Positions 34,625-43,198 of a stretch of DNA of 43,198 nt are shown here, piece by piece. Position 1 is the stretch's first letter; each line of letters begins with the position of its first letter. The DNA comes from Collinsella sp. Its GTDB lineage: Bacteria > Actinomycetota > Coriobacteriia > Coriobacteriales > Coriobacteriaceae. Below the pieces are notes generated by a model. The model did not search any database, had not been told where the DNA came from, and saw only the letters and a program-made list of their open reading frames with translations. A program made the position numbers and the translations under genes. The DNA lies in NCBI GenBank assembly GCA_019414565.1, contig DXLU01000025.1:1-43198 (forward strand). The letters are read 5' to 3'.

Positions 34625-36046
34625 ATGGCTTTTACCGACAAACCCGAAAGCGCAAACGAGGCGCAGGATCATTCCCAGTCGCTCGACGACGGCGGCTTTT
34701 TCTCCCTTAATGACGTCATCATGGCAGGCAGGCAACAGCTCACCCGCTCCGAGCATCTCTTGGCTGCCGACACGCGCCGCAACGCCCGCAACCTACTCGC
34801 GAGCGCCAAGTTGCTCGCGCTCGTCGTCATCGTCTCGCTCGCCATGGGCGTTGCCGCTTGGGCGTTTTTGGCCTCGCTGAATATCGCGACCGACTATCGC
34901 GAGCACCACGCGTGGGTCTACGCATTGCTTCCCGTTGTGGGCATTGCCACCGCATGGGTGTACAAAAACCACGGCCTTGCTGCCAAACGAGGCAACAACC
35001 TGGTCATCGACTCCGCTCTGGGCACACGCCTCATCCATATGCGCATGGCCGTCCTCACCTTCGTCTGCTCCACGCTCACGCACCTAACGGGTGGATCGGC
35101 CGGTCGCGAGGGAGCCGCGGTGCAGATTGGCGGCACCATCGCCAGCAACATCTCGAGCCTCGCCCACCTCAAAAAGCATGACCACCACGACCTCATGCTC
35201 GCCGGCATCTCGTCGGCCTTTGGCGCCGTATTCGGTTCGCCCCTTGCTGGAGCTTTCTTTGGCATGGAGATGTGCTTTATCGGCAAGATCGACTACACCG
35301 CGGGCATCTACTGCCTGGTCGCCTCGTTTACCGGCTACTTTACGTCGCTTGCCTTGGGAACCGAGTACGAGGCGAATGTCATCGCCAGCGTTCCCAACAT
35401 GACACCACGGACGGTTGTCATCGTTGTTATCAGCGCCATTATCTTCGGCCTGACGGCACGCCTCTTTGCCTGGTCGGTTCGAACCGTCAAAAGCCTGTAC
35501 AGTCGCTTTATCACCAATTACCTCGTCCGCGCACTCATAGGCGCACTCGTGGTTTTGGCCGCCTATGCCCTCCTCGACGCCTGGAACTACGCCGGCCTTT
35601 CCACGTGGCTTTCCGGCGCCGGATTTGCAGGCAACACCACCCTGGCGGACGCAGCCATCAAGTTGGTCGTCACAGCGCTTACCCTGGGCGCGGGCTTCCA
35701 AGGCGGCGAGGTCACGCCCCTGTTTGGCATCGGTGCGGCACTCGGTGGCTGGATCGGTTGCCTTACCGGGCTTGACCCCAGTTTTCTGGCGGCCCTCGGC
35801 ATGCTCGGCGTCTTCTGCGCCGGCCTCAACGTGCCCATCACCACCTGTATGATGGCCATCGATCTGTTCCACGGAACGGCCGCCGGGTTCTTTGTCATCG
35901 TGGCCTTTATCAGCTACCTAACCGGCGGACACCGCGGCGTGTACCCCGCCCAGCGCATCATCTCACCCAAGCGCCGTTCGCTTATTGTGGATGAGGGCGG
36001 TACGGTAGCGGACGCTATCGAGCGCCACAACGACCTGATAGAGTAG
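34625..36046 (+). CDS. ClC-family chloride channel/transporter
   Basis: Multispan ClC protein with GSAGREGAAVQIGG (GREGxxxQ anion motif near residue 160), GSPLAGAFFGME and GFQGGEVTPLFGIGA; these are the known anion-lining segments. 473 residues, about ten or more hydrophobic segments. ATG 34625 follows AGAGGA. The gating Glu of GREGP is conserved though the following Pro is Ala, so channel versus antiport mode is unclear. Confidence 0.9.
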   Translation: MAFTDKPESANEAQDHSQSLDDGGFFSLNDVIMAGRQQLTRSEHLLAADTRRNARNLLASAKLLALVVIVSLAMGVAAWAFLASLNIATDYREHHAWVYALLPVVGIATAWVYKNHGLAAKRGNNLVIDSALGTRLIHMRMAVLTFVCSTLTHLTGGSAGREGAAVQIGGTIASNISSLAHLKKHDHHDLMLAGISSAFGAVFGSPLAGAFFGMEMCFIGKIDYTAGIYCLVASFTGYFTSLALGTEYEANVIASVPNMTPRTVVIVVISAIIFGLTARLFAWSVRTVKSLYSRFITNYLVRALIGALVVLAAYALLDAWNYAGLSTWLSGAGFAGNTTLADAAIKLVVTALTLGAGFQGGEVTPLFGIGAALGGWIGCLTGLDPSFLAALGMLGVFCAGLNVPITTCMMAIDLFHGTAAGFFVIVAFISYLTGGHRGVYPAQRIISPKRRSLIVDEGGTVADAIERHNDLIE

Positions 36047-36131
36047 ATGTAATAATCGCCGTGCAGCCACAATCGGGGCAACGTAACCCGAGCGCGACCG
36101 CACCGTCATGTCACACGCCGGGAGTCGCCCC

Positions 36132-37094
36132 ATGCACGCAACTGATTTTGGTCGCACGCTCATCATCGCCAACCCAGCCGCCCAGTCGGGTGCGGCACGC
36201 GAAGTTGCCGAACGTCTGCAACGCTTTTTGGACATGACTGCACGCGCATCCCAGTTTGACCTGGTGTTGACCGAGCGTATGGGACACGCCAAGGAGCTGG
36301 CCGCACAGGCTCAGGGCTATCGCACCGTTATCGCACTCGGCGGCGACGGCGTGATTCACGAGGTCGTCAACGGGCTTATGACGCAAAAGGAGGACGCCCG
36401 CCCCGCTCTTGCCGTCCTGCCCGTGGGCTCCGGCAACGATTTTGCCCAGGCGCTCGGCATCGACGATTTCTCCGGCAAGGATTTTGGCGCGCTGCTCACC
36501 TGCGAGCTGCAGCGTCAGGACATCGGGCGCATTCGCTCGTGGAGCCCTGCGAGCGGCAGCGGCGAGGCTACCGTTGAGTACTACGACCAGACGCTCTCGG
36601 TCGGCATCGACGCTGCCATCGGCCTTGGCACCACCGAACTGCGCAAAAAGACCGGCTTGACGGGCGCTCCTCTCTACACCCTCTCGGGACTTGAGCAGTT
36701 TGGTCTGCGCTATCGCAACTACCCCATGACAGCCAGCTTTGACGGCACGCCCGCCGAGCGCGTGAGGGCGATTATCATGGCGATTCAGCTGGGGCCCACG
36801 TATGGCTCGGGTTATCGTATCTGCCCCGATGCCGATCCCTGCGATGGCATACTCGACGTCTGCTACGCCTGCGGTCCCGTCCCACGCGCGGTTGCCCTGC
36901 CCATGTTCCTTTCGGCCAAGGACGGCCACCACACCAAGTTGCCGCCGGTTCGTATGCGCCGCTGCCGCCATGCCGAGCTCACCTTCGAGCAGCCCGATTA
37001 CCCCATCCAGGCCGACGGCGAGCCCATTGTCGCCTCGCGCATCGAGGTGGATATCCTTCCCGCCGTCCTCGAGGTCTGGCACCCGACCCGCTAG
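36132..37094 (+). CDS. Diacylglycerol kinase family lipid kinase
   Basis: DAGK-catalytic domain protein: ANPAAQSG, the nucleotide loop LGGDGVIHEVVNGL and PVGSGNDFAQALG. It phosphorylates diacylglycerol or a related lipid; the exact substrate is not predictable. ATG 36132 has GGGAG seven bases upstream; ATG 36108 has none. About 320 residues. Likely cotranscribed with the ClC gene. Confidence 0.9.
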   Translation: MHATDFGRTLIIANPAAQSGAAREVAERLQRFLDMTARASQFDLVLTERMGHAKELAAQAQGYRTVIALGGDGVIHEVVNGLMTQKEDARPALAVLPVGSGNDFAQALGIDDFSGKDFGALLTCELQRQDIGRIRSWSPASGSGEATVEYYDQTLSVGIDAAIGLGTTELRKKTGLTGAPLYTLSGLEQFGLRYRNYPMTASFDGTPAERVRAIIMAIQLGPTYGSGYRICPDADPCDGILDVCYACGPVPRAVALPMFLSAKDGHHTKLPPVRMRRCRHAELTFEQPDYPIQADGEPIVASRIEVDILPAVLEVWHPTR

Positions 37095-37102
37095 CTTCAC
37101 CT

Positions 37103-37171
37103 AAGTTGCGGTGAAATAGGGACTGTTTATGCAGCTAAAGCCGAAAAACAGTCCCTATTTCACCGCAACTT
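37103..37171. repeat. GGGAC-type palindromic repeat, copy 2
   Basis: Perfect 26-base arms (37103-37128, 37146-37171) around a 17-base loop. Its arms are nearly identical to 1220-1286 and it again lies between converging genes. Confidence 0.85.
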
Positions 37172-37181
37172 ATTGAGAAGA

Positions 37182-37562
37182 TCATTCCTCCCCGCCCGGC
37201 TTGCGACGGTTAGCCTTTTTAATGGCATTGAAGTGCTTGTCGTTGAGCCTGCGCTGGCGGGAGCGCTGAGGCACCTTGGTCTTGACGCGTCGGCGCGGCG
37301 GACGCCCACGACGCTCAAGCTCGGCGCGCAGCTTACGCAGGCAGCTCGAGCGATTTTGGAACTGGCTGCGGCTCTCGCGTGCCGTCACGGTAATCCCCGA
37401 AGGAATATGCTTCATGCGCACCGCCGAGTCCGTCGTGTTCACACCTTGGCCGCCCGGACCCGTCGCGCGAAACACCTGTACCTCGCAATCGCGCGCCAGC
37501 TCCTCGGCCGACATCTCGGCATAGCGCGCATACTCGCGCCAACCCATCTTGTTCTTATCCAT
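37182..37562 (-). CDS. Release-factor-like protein with GGQ domain
   Basis: Small class I release-factor-type protein with the peptidyl-hydrolase motif GPGGQGVNTTDSAVR and a basic C-terminal tail, no stop-codon recognition domain. 126 residues. Resembles the PrfH/YaeJ(ArfB) type that frees stalled ribosomes; which one is uncertain. ATG 37562 has GGAGG seven bases upstream. Confidence 0.82.
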   Translation of the reverse strand: MDKNKMGWREYARYAEMSAEELARDCEVQVFRATGPGGQGVNTTDSAVRMKHIPSGITVTARESRSQFQNRSSCLRKLRAELERRGRPPRRRVKTKVPQRSRQRRLNDKHFNAIKKANRRKPGGEE

Positions 37563-37587
37563 ATCAACACCTCCCCTCATACAAAAA

Positions 37588-37618
37588 ATGTGACAAAGGG
37601 ACTGTCCCTTTGTCACAT
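37588..37618 (-). terminator. Terminator after xpt, GGGACTGTCCC palindrome
   Basis: Perfect 14-base arms with a 3-base loop, followed on the minus strand by TTTTTTG. It begins 28 bases past the xpt stop and is the clearest case of a GGGAC-type palindrome acting as a terminator. Confidence 0.9.
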
Positions 37619-37645
37619 CGCATACCAATCGCTTGTGTTGCGCAC

Positions 37646-38224
37646 TTAGGCGAAGGTGATCTCGCCGTTCTCGCAGTCCATATCGGCAATGCGAGCCAGG
37701 CTCTCAACGCGGAAGCCGCGCTCGCGGAGCTTATCGCCACCGCCCTGGAAGCCTTTCTCCACCGCAATGCCAATGCCAGCAACCTCGGCACCCGCGGCCT
37801 CACAGATCTTGATAAGACCCTCAAGCGCGCAGCCGTTGGCCAGGAAGTCATCGATGATCAGGACCTTATCGCCCTCGGACAGGAAGCGCTTGCCCACGAT
37901 GACCGGGTACTCCTTCTGCTTGGTAAAGGAGTAGATGGTCGTGGCATACTGCTCGCCGTCGAGGTTAATGGACTGGGCCTTCTTGGCAAAGACCACCGGC
38001 ACGCCGCCAAAATGCTGAGCTGCAATGCAGGCCATGCCAATGCCCGAAGCCTCGATTGTCAGGATCTTGTTGATTTCGACGCCCTCGAACAGACGGGCCC
38101 ACTCAGCGCCCATGTGATCGAACAGCTCAACGTCGCACTGGTGGTTGAGGAAGGCATCAACCTTAAGGACGTTACCGGCCTTTACGATGCCGTCATGGCG
38201 AATACGATCCTCAAGCTCCTGCAT
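37646..38224 (-). CDS. xpt: Xanthine phosphoribosyltransferase
   Basis: Purine salvage enzyme making XMP from xanthine and PRPP. The PRPP loop VLIIDDFLANGCAL and the N-terminal TIEASGIGMA segment mark the Xpt type. 192 residues, usual length. Product of the Mo hydroxylase could be its substrate, but the genes are far apart. I see no purine riboswitch upstream. Confidence 0.93.
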   Translation of the reverse strand: MQELEDRIRHDGIVKAGNVLKVDAFLNHQCDVELFDHMGAEWARLFEGVEINKILTIEASGIGMACIAAQHFGGVPVVFAKKAQSINLDGEQYATTIYSFTKQKEYPVIVGKRFLSEGDKVLIIDDFLANGCALEGLIKICEAAGAEVAGIGIAVEKGFQGGGDKLRERGFRVESLARIADMDCENGEITFA

Positions 38225-38279
38225 GGCGCAACCCCTTCTCGCGGCAACGATACCGCGCGATTAATAAACGTTGTTCGAT

Positions 38280-38285
38280 AGTCTA
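38280..38285 (-). promoter_or_regulatory. Candidate extended -10 box for xpt
   Basis: TGG-TAGACT on the minus strand about 55 bases ahead of xpt; no good -35. Confidence 0.35.
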
Positions 38286-38303
38286 CCACGGACCGACCCC
38301 CGC

Positions 38304-38350
38304 CCGTCCCACAAGCCACATCGCACCACAAACCAGTCTTTTTGGGACGG
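38304..38350 (-). repeat. GGGACG inverted repeat after the MFS gene
   Basis: Eight-base arms (38304-38311, 38343-38350) with a 31-base spacer, following the MFS stop on the minus strand. The GGGAC core and gene-end position resemble the other palindromes but the stem is short. Confidence 0.4.
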
Positions 38351-38381
38351 CGCGAATCGTGGCAGACAGCCTCCCAACACG

Positions 38382-39686
38382 CTAATGGCGGGCGCGCATC
38401 TTCACCAAACGCACCATGGCGAGCGCAAAGCCCACAGCGGCCACAGCCATGAGCACGTAGAACACCGAGCGAAAGCCGAATAAGAACACATCTGGACGGC
38501 CTGCAACGAAACTGGTCACGGCCTCGCCCATCGCCACGCTCATCTGCCCATACAGGATATTCGACGCCACCGTAATACCGAGTGCCATGCCGGCGTAGCG
38601 CGCCAAACTGCCCAAGCTGCCAGCAAAACCGAGCGCTTCGCGCGGAGCCGAGCCCATGTACAGGGAGTTATTGGGGCTCTGGAAAATCGACGTGCCGCAC
38701 GACATAAACGCGACACAGCACACGATCGCAGGGATGGAGGAGTGCTCGTCGAGCGTACTTACCGCAAAGAGACCGCACACGTACACACCCAGGCCGACCG
38801 CCGTGGGACCCTCGCAGCCAACACGGTCCGAAACCGTACCCGAAAGCGGCCCGATAAAGGCATTCACCATCGGCAGCGCCAAAAAGAGCAGTCCGGAAAT
38901 ATCGGAGCTAAAGCCATGGGCATCCTGGAAATAGAACGGCAGCACAAACTCAGATGCACCGATGCCGATAAACACAATAAGCATGCATGCCAAGTTAATC
39001 GTAAAAGCCGAACTCGCAAAGCAGCGACGCGCGGCCTCCGCCAGCGACATGGGGCGCTCGCCGGCCTCCGGCTTAACATGCGGCAGTGTGTAAAGCCCCA
39101 CGATAAACGAGATGACGCCAATGGGCAGGTTGATGAGGAAGATGCTCTCCCAGGGAAAGCTTGCCACCAGCATGCCGCCGAGCACGGGACCACACATCAT
39201 GCCGAGGGCCACGAAAGTCGCGAGGATACCCATGGCACGACCGCGCTCGCGCGCCGGAAACGACTCGGTGATGATGCCCATGTTGTTGGCCATGGCCGCC
39301 GCGCAACCAACGCCCTGAACAATGCGCGCCAGAATGAGAACCTCGAGCGAGGCCGAAAGGCCGCACAGCAGCGAGCCGACCGTAAAGACGATGACGCCCA
39401 GTTGGAATACGCCCACCTTGCCGCGCACGTCGCCCAGACGGCCAAACGGCAGCATAGCCACGCATGTCGCAAGCAGATACACCGAGCTCACCAGCTGGAT
39501 GCGGTCGAGGCCCACGCCCAGCTCCTTTTGCATCACGGGCAGTGCCACGGTCACGACGGTCGAATCCAGGCACGCCATAAACGTCATGATGAGCACGGTA
39601 AACAGAATCGCCCATTTGTTCTTGCCATGGGTGTCGCCCTCTAGGGCAATGTGCTCGCGGCGCAGCTGCTCTGCGGTTTTCTCCAT
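38382..39686 (-). CDS. MFS transporter (DHA-type drug exporter family)
   Basis: Proton-driven exporter family with about twelve to fourteen hydrophobic segments. The opening helix MTFMACLDSTVVTVALP and RLGDVRGKVGVFQLG (motif A) are typical of the DHA2/EmrB side. About 434 residues. ATG 39686 has AAAGG six bases upstream, better than the two upstream codons. Substrate unknown. Confidence 0.88.
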   Translation of the reverse strand: MEKTAEQLRREHIALEGDTHGKNKWAILFTVLIMTFMACLDSTVVTVALPVMQKELGVGLDRIQLVSSVYLLATCVAMLPFGRLGDVRGKVGVFQLGVIVFTVGSLLCGLSASLEVLILARIVQGVGCAAAMANNMGIITESFPARERGRAMGILATFVALGMMCGPVLGGMLVASFPWESIFLINLPIGVISFIVGLYTLPHVKPEAGERPMSLAEAARRCFASSAFTINLACMLIVFIGIGASEFVLPFYFQDAHGFSSDISGLLFLALPMVNAFIGPLSGTVSDRVGCEGPTAVGLGVYVCGLFAVSTLDEHSSIPAIVCCVAFMSCGTSIFQSPNNSLYMGSAPREALGFAGSLGSLARYAGMALGITVASNILYGQMSVAMGEAVTSFVAGRPDVFLFGFRSVFYVLMAVAAVGFALAMVRLVKMRARH

Positions 39687-39718
39687 ATCCATCCTTTCGA
39701 GTGGCGCAACGCAAAAAC

Positions 39719-39758
39719 GGGGCCCCAATCGCCTACAAACAGTCGCGATTGGGGTCCC
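39719..39758 (-). terminator. Terminator after metY
   Basis: Fourteen-base arms (39719-39732, 39745-39758) with one T-G pair, followed on the minus strand by GTTTTTG. Confidence 0.85.
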
Positions 39759-39827
39759 GCCTACGGAATCGGAACGAAAGATCGCCGAAGCTTTCTGCCA
39801 GCATCGGCGACTTATGCGAACGCTAGC

Positions 39828-41111
39828 CTAGCACTGCTCGAGAGCCTGCTCAAGGTCGGCAATCAGGTCGGCCGTGTCCTCGAGGCCGCACGACAGGCGC
39901 ACCATGTCGGCGGAGATGCCACAGGCGATGAGCTCCTCATCGTTCATCTGACGGTGCGTGGCGTTAGCGGGATGCAGGCAGCAGGTGCGGGCATCGGCCA
40001 CATGCGTGGCGATCTGGGCGAGCTTGAGGCTCTTCATAAAGGTCTCGGCCGCCGCACGACCACCGTTAAAGCCAAAGCTCACAACGCCGCAGGTACCGCT
40101 AGGCATGTACTTCTGAGCCAGGTCATAGTACTTGTCGCCTTCCAGGCCCGGATAACTCACGAAGCGCACCTTGGGATGGCTCTGCAGGAACTTGGCAACG
40201 GCCAGGCCATTCTCGCAATGACGCGGCATGCGCACATGCAGGCTCTCGAGCGAGCTGTTCAGGAAAAACGCCGCCTGCGGGTTCTGCATAGGGCCGAGGT
40301 CGCGCATGAGCTGCGCGGTGGCCTTGGTAATGAAGGCGCCCTCGCGACCGAACTTCTCGGCATAGGTCACGCCGTGGTAGCTCTCGTCGGGCGTGGTGAG
40401 ACCCGGGAACTTGTCCGCATGGGCCATCCAGTCAAACTGGCCGTGGTCGACAATCACGCCACCCAGGTAGGCTGCATGGCCATCCATGTACTTGGTGGTG
40501 GAGTGCGTGACGATGTCGGCGCCCCACTCAAAGGGACGGCACATCACAGGCGTCGGGAAGGTGTTGTCGACCATCAGCGGCACGCCGTGGTCATGCGCGG
40601 CCTTGGCAAAACGCTCGATATCGAGCACGGCAAGGGCAGGGTTGGCGATCGTCTCGCCAAAGACGAGCTTGGTGTTGGGCTGAAAGGCTGCTTCCAGCTC
40701 CTCATCGGTGCAGTCGGGAGCAACGAACGTGCAGGTAACGCCCATGCGGCCCATGGTATGGGCAAGCAGGTTGTAGGTACCGCCGTAGATGGCAGAGCTC
40801 GCGACCACGTGATCGCCGGCACCGGCCACGTTAAAGATCGCGAGGAAGTTCGCAGCCATGCCCGAGCTCGTGAGCATCGCAGCAGTGCCGCCCTCCATCT
40901 CGCAGATCTTGGCGGCAACCAGATCGCACGTGGGATTCTGCAGACGGCTGTAGAAGTAGCCCGACTCCTCCAGGTCAAACAGCTTGCCCATGTGCTCGGA
41001 CGTGTCGTATTTCCACGTGGTGGACTGGTAGATGGGCACCTGGCGCGGCTCCGCATCTCCCGGGTGATAGCCGCCCTGAACACATGTAGTACCGATGGTC
41101 TGCTCGCTCAT
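39828..41111 (-). CDS. metY: O-acetylhomoserine sulfhydrylase family enzyme
   Basis: Cys/Met PLP enzyme. TLTS-type loop MLTSSGMAANFLA, TKYMDGHA (PLP lysine in HSTTKYMDGHAAYLGG) and CLHPANATH mark the family. About 427 residues fits O-acetylhomoserine aminocarboxypropyltransferase; methionine gamma-lyase cannot be excluded. ATG 41111 has GGGAG six bases upstream. Confidence 0.9.
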   Translation of the reverse strand: MSEQTIGTTCVQGGYHPGDAEPRQVPIYQSTTWKYDTSEHMGKLFDLEESGYFYSRLQNPTCDLVAAKICEMEGGTAAMLTSSGMAANFLAIFNVAGAGDHVVASSAIYGGTYNLLAHTMGRMGVTCTFVAPDCTDEELEAAFQPNTKLVFGETIANPALAVLDIERFAKAAHDHGVPLMVDNTFPTPVMCRPFEWGADIVTHSTTKYMDGHAAYLGGVIVDHGQFDWMAHADKFPGLTTPDESYHGVTYAEKFGREGAFITKATAQLMRDLGPMQNPQAAFFLNSSLESLHVRMPRHCENGLAVAKFLQSHPKVRFVSYPGLEGDKYYDLAQKYMPSGTCGVVSFGFNGGRAAAETFMKSLKLAQIATHVADARTCCLHPANATHRQMNDEELIACGISADMVRLSCGLEDTADLIADLEQALEQC

Positions 41112-41340
41112 ATCCAACTCCCTTACTTGGGTTTTGTTTTATTCGGTTCACGATACCGCTACCCCGCACCCCTCTCAACCCATCCCGCCGATAGGTTATG
41201 GGACAAATGAATCAGGGGCATTCGTCTCAGCCTTAGGCATTTGTTCGATGGATATAAATGAGGCATACCTGAAGCTCTCAATGATTACATACACCGGCAA
41301 GGGTACCATAGGCGGGTACACCGTAATCAAGGAGACACCG

Positions 41341-41787
41341 ATGAAGCAAATCGATACAGCCCAGCTCGGCATCACCGCCTGTCAGGCTCAGGCTGCCGAG
41401 TACCACGCCCGCGGCTTTAACTGCGCGCAGGCCGTCGCCTGCACGCTCGCGCCCGCCGTCGGGCTCGACCCCCAGGTCGCCTTTACCCTCACCGAGGGCT
41501 TTGGCGCCGGCATGGGCGGCATGACCGAAACCTGCGGCGCCATCTCGGGTGCCGTGGCCATCATGGGCTTTGTAATGAGCGATGGCATGGAAAACCCGAA
41601 GACCAAGGGCCAGACCTACAAGCTGTCGCGCGAGATTGCCAAGCGCTTTGGCGAGAAGAACACGACGACCGTCTGCGGCACGCTCAAGGGCATCGGATCG
41701 GACAAGGGTCCGCTCCGCAGCTGTCCCGGTTGCATCGACGATGCCGTCGAAATCGCCTGTGATGTACTAAAGCAGCTCGCCGAGTAA
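41341..41787 (+). CDS. C_GCAxxG_C_C family redox-type protein
   Basis: Small cysteine-rich protein of the PF09719 family, with FNCAQAVACTLA, GGMTETCGAISGA, CGTLKGIGS and CPGCIDDAV. 148 residues. Function of the family is unknown; it is often a single-gene unit in anaerobes. ATG 41341 has AAGGAG six bases upstream. It diverges from metY. Confidence 0.88.
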   Translation: MKQIDTAQLGITACQAQAAEYHARGFNCAQAVACTLAPAVGLDPQVAFTLTEGFGAGMGGMTETCGAISGAVAIMGFVMSDGMENPKTKGQTYKLSREIAKRFGEKNTTTVCGTLKGIGSDKGPLRSCPGCIDDAVEIACDVLKQLAE

Positions 41788-41804
41788 ACGGCAGCGACAT
41801 AAAA

Positions 41805-41851
41805 CGACGGTCGGTGTGCTTGGGATCCGTCCAAAAGCACGCCGGCCGTCG
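41805..41851. terminator. Two-way terminator between the C_GCAxxG gene and yigZ
   Basis: Seventeen-base arms (41805-41821, 41835-41851) with two G-T pairs, A-rich ahead on one side and stop-codon-adjacent on the other. It lies between converging genes. Confidence 0.7.
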
Positions 41852-41854
41852 CCG

Positions 41855-42490
41855 TTAGAACTCGGCAAATTCGGGAGTGCTGACCTCAATCTCCTCGCGC
41901 CCCGCCATAAGCTCGCGCATCTTAGCGCAAAACGACTCCTGCTCCCCCGCCTTAAACACCAAATGAAGTGTCACGGCATCCGCGTACTCGGTATCCGAAA
42001 CCTTGGCACCGGAATCCTGGGCCAAGCGAAGCACCTGCTCATACTGCGGATAGGCCACATGCACGTCAACCGGCACGACGCTTGTCATCTCGACGATCTG
42101 CCCGGCCTCCTGAGCCGCGGCCACCGCCGCCTGCGTCGCCGCGGTATATGCGCGCACCAAGCCACCAGGACCCAACAGCGTGCCACCAAAATAGCGCGTC
42201 ACTACGCAGCAAACATTTTTGAGCGCCGCACCGCGCAACACCTCGAGAGTCGGCATACCGCTCGTGCGGCTCGGCTCACCATCATCGCTCTGGCGCTCGC
42301 GTCCATCGACCAAAATCCACGCGGGAACATTGTGTCGAGCGTCGTAATGACGCTTGCGAACCATCTCGATAAAGGCATTCGCCTCGTCCTCGGACTCAAT
42401 ATGGACCAGCTGGGCAATAAACCGGCTCTTGCGGTCCACAAACTCGCCCGAAGCCTCAATATTCGATTGCAGAGTAAAATAGCTGTCCAA
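41855..42490 (-). CDS. yigZ: YigZ/IMPACT family protein
   Basis: IMPACT-family protein with DGEPSRTSGMPTLEVLRG and VTRYFGGTLLGPGGLVRAYTAA. About 210 residues. Two consecutive TTG codons (42493 and 42490) are possible starts; I chose 42490 because GAGG is seven bases ahead. No ATG or GTG fits. Role in bacteria is not well defined. Confidence 0.87.
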   Translation of the reverse strand: MDSYFTLQSNIEASGEFVDRKSRFIAQLVHIESEDEANAFIEMVRKRHYDARHNVPAWILVDGRERQSDDGEPSRTSGMPTLEVLRGAALKNVCCVVTRYFGGTLLGPGGLVRAYTAATQAAVAAAQEAGQIVEMTSVVPVDVHVAYPQYEQVLRLAQDSGAKVSDTEYADAVTLHLVFKAGEQESFCAKMRELMAGREEIEVSTPEFAEF

Positions 42491-42593
42491 CAAAGCCCCT
42501 CAACAAAATAAAGCGCAGCAACAAACAGCCTCAATAATACGATAACCCTAGTAAAAAGAATGGCAACGCCGATGATTCCGTCAACGAAAGCGA

Positions 42594-42692
42594 GAACCCG
42601 TCAGCGCGAGCAAGGTGCCTTGAAAGCCGAGGGCATTGACCTTATGGTCATGCCCGAAGGTTTGAAAGGCAGATTGCCGCGCTGACGGGTTC
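42594..42692 (+). repeat. Type A fold-back element, copy 3
   Basis: Perfect 15-base outer arms (42594-42608 and 42678-42692). Interior has AAGGTGCC, TTGAAAG, GGGCATTGACC-TTAT-GGTCATGCCC-like hairpin, GAAGGTTTGAAAGGC, the same order as the 25.9 and 27.2 kb copies, but with a completely different outer arm. It lies immediately downstream of rnpB. Confidence 0.75.
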
Positions 42693-42707
42693 GCAGCGTC
42701 AACAAAG

Positions 42708-43071
42708 TGCCGAGTGGGCCGATAAGCCGGGTTCTGTCGTGAACGGTCATTTATCTTGTCTGCACGTTACCGTGCAGCTCCACGCACGCTACCCGAACGC
42801 GGACCGGGCCGGCCCATAGCGTTCCTATTCGCGCTTGCTCCGGATGGGGCTTGCCAAGCCGCCGTGTTGCCACGACGCTGGTGGTCTCTTACACCACCGT
42901 TTCAGCTTTTCCCTTTACGCCTTGCGGCGCAGGTGGGAGTCTTCTTTTCTGCGGCGCTTTCCGTCGGATCACTCCGCCCGGCCGTTAGCCGGCATCCCGC
43001 CCTCTGGAGCCCGGACTTTCCTCACGCGTGCTGCAAGCAGCACATCGCGCGACCGTCTGGCCCACTCAGCA
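42708..43071 (-). ncRNA. rnpB: RNase P RNA (bacterial type A)
   Basis: Catalytic RNA for tRNA 5' maturation. On the minus strand the 5' end reads GAGTGGGCC followed by the conserved GAGGAAAGTCCGGGCTCC block, and the 3' end reads ACAGAACCCGGCTTATCGGC; the P1 stem closes with the 5' CTGAGTGGGCC and the 3' GGCCCACTCGG. About 360 bases. Ends are accurate to a few bases. Confidence 0.95.
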
Positions 43072-43078
43072 GTGCAAG

Positions 43079-43084
43079 AGTGTA
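43079..43084 (-). promoter_or_regulatory. Candidate -10 box for rnpB
   Basis: TACACT with an upstream TGC (extended -10) 8-10 bases ahead of the predicted RNase P RNA 5' end. No -35 at usual spacing. Confidence 0.5.
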
Positions 43085-43182
43085 GCACACCGTCAGCATA
43101 GGCAGCGGCACAACACAAGCGCTCGACACGATAAACCAAGAACCCTTGATTATCAACTTCATCCGAACACTTCCCACATTCA

Positions 43183-43198
43183 TCCGCACATGTGCGGA
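43183..43198. promoter_or_regulatory. Perfect 16-base palindrome at the window edge
   Basis: TCCGCACA followed by TGTGCGGA, with a related TTCATCCGAACA half about 20 bases earlier. It might be an operator of a gene beyond the edge; context is cut off. Confidence 0.4.

Noticed and set aside
38225..38381. Purine riboswitch upstream of xpt
   Set aside because: The conserved three-way-junction sequences are absent.

Overview
This is a high-G+C, almost fully coding chromosomal segment of an anaerobic actinobacterium. The tig-clpP-clpX block, tandem YjiM-type double-cubane proteins, a Sec-decoding system, Mo hydroxylases and an NRAMP-free, fermentative-looking gene set fit a Coriobacteriia gut commensal, most likely Collinsella or a close relative. 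The lineage is inferred from gene content and codon style, not from a database match. I see no prophage, insertion sequence or CRISPR array.

Layout. 1-9.6 kb: a peptidase M24 gene (+), then leftward folC, valS and the tig-clpP-clpX operon, with tRNA-Leu. 9.7-13.5 kb: a two-gene molybdenum hydroxylase operon (FAD subunit, then a fused 2Fe-2S/Mo subunit). 13.6-15.0 kb: gdhA. 15.2-18.8 kb: the selenocysteine operon selA-selB-tRNA-Sec. 19.0-21.8 kb: a formate/nitrite-type transporter, tRNA-Gly, tRNA-Pro and brnQ. 21.8-28.6 kb: one leftward run of two YjiM-like double-cubane proteins, a YjiL-like activase, selD, yedF, a DUF3343 gene and a cysteine desulfurase. 29.0-34.4 kb: molybdate uptake and cofactor genes (moeA, mog, modA, modB, modC). 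34.6-43.2 kb: a ClC channel, a lipid kinase, a GGQ release-factor-like protein, xpt, an MFS exporter, metY, a C_GCAxxG_C_C protein, yigZ and the RNase P RNA.

How it fits together. Selenium and molybdenum trace-element chemistry dominates the middle 25 kb. SelD makes selenophosphate, used by SelA to charge tRNA-Sec and possibly to build a labile selenium centre in the Mo hydroxylase. YedF, DUF3343 and the desulfurase probably handle sulfur/selenium transfer upstream of SelD. selD itself is a selenoprotein gene: its real start lies before an in-frame TGA at 24924-24926, so conventional gene calling clips its N-terminus, including the catalytic Sec.

The most unusual non-coding content is a set of intergenic, fold-back elements. 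Type A (three copies, near 25.9, 27.2 and 42.6 kb) shares an interior with conserved GAAAG and GGTTTGA blocks but has different outer stems that pair within each copy. Type B (two copies, in opposite orientation) flanks valS. A third group of GGGAC-containing palindromes sits at gene ends, where some copies look like terminators. A tRNA-Gly 3'-end duplication marks a possible old integration scar.
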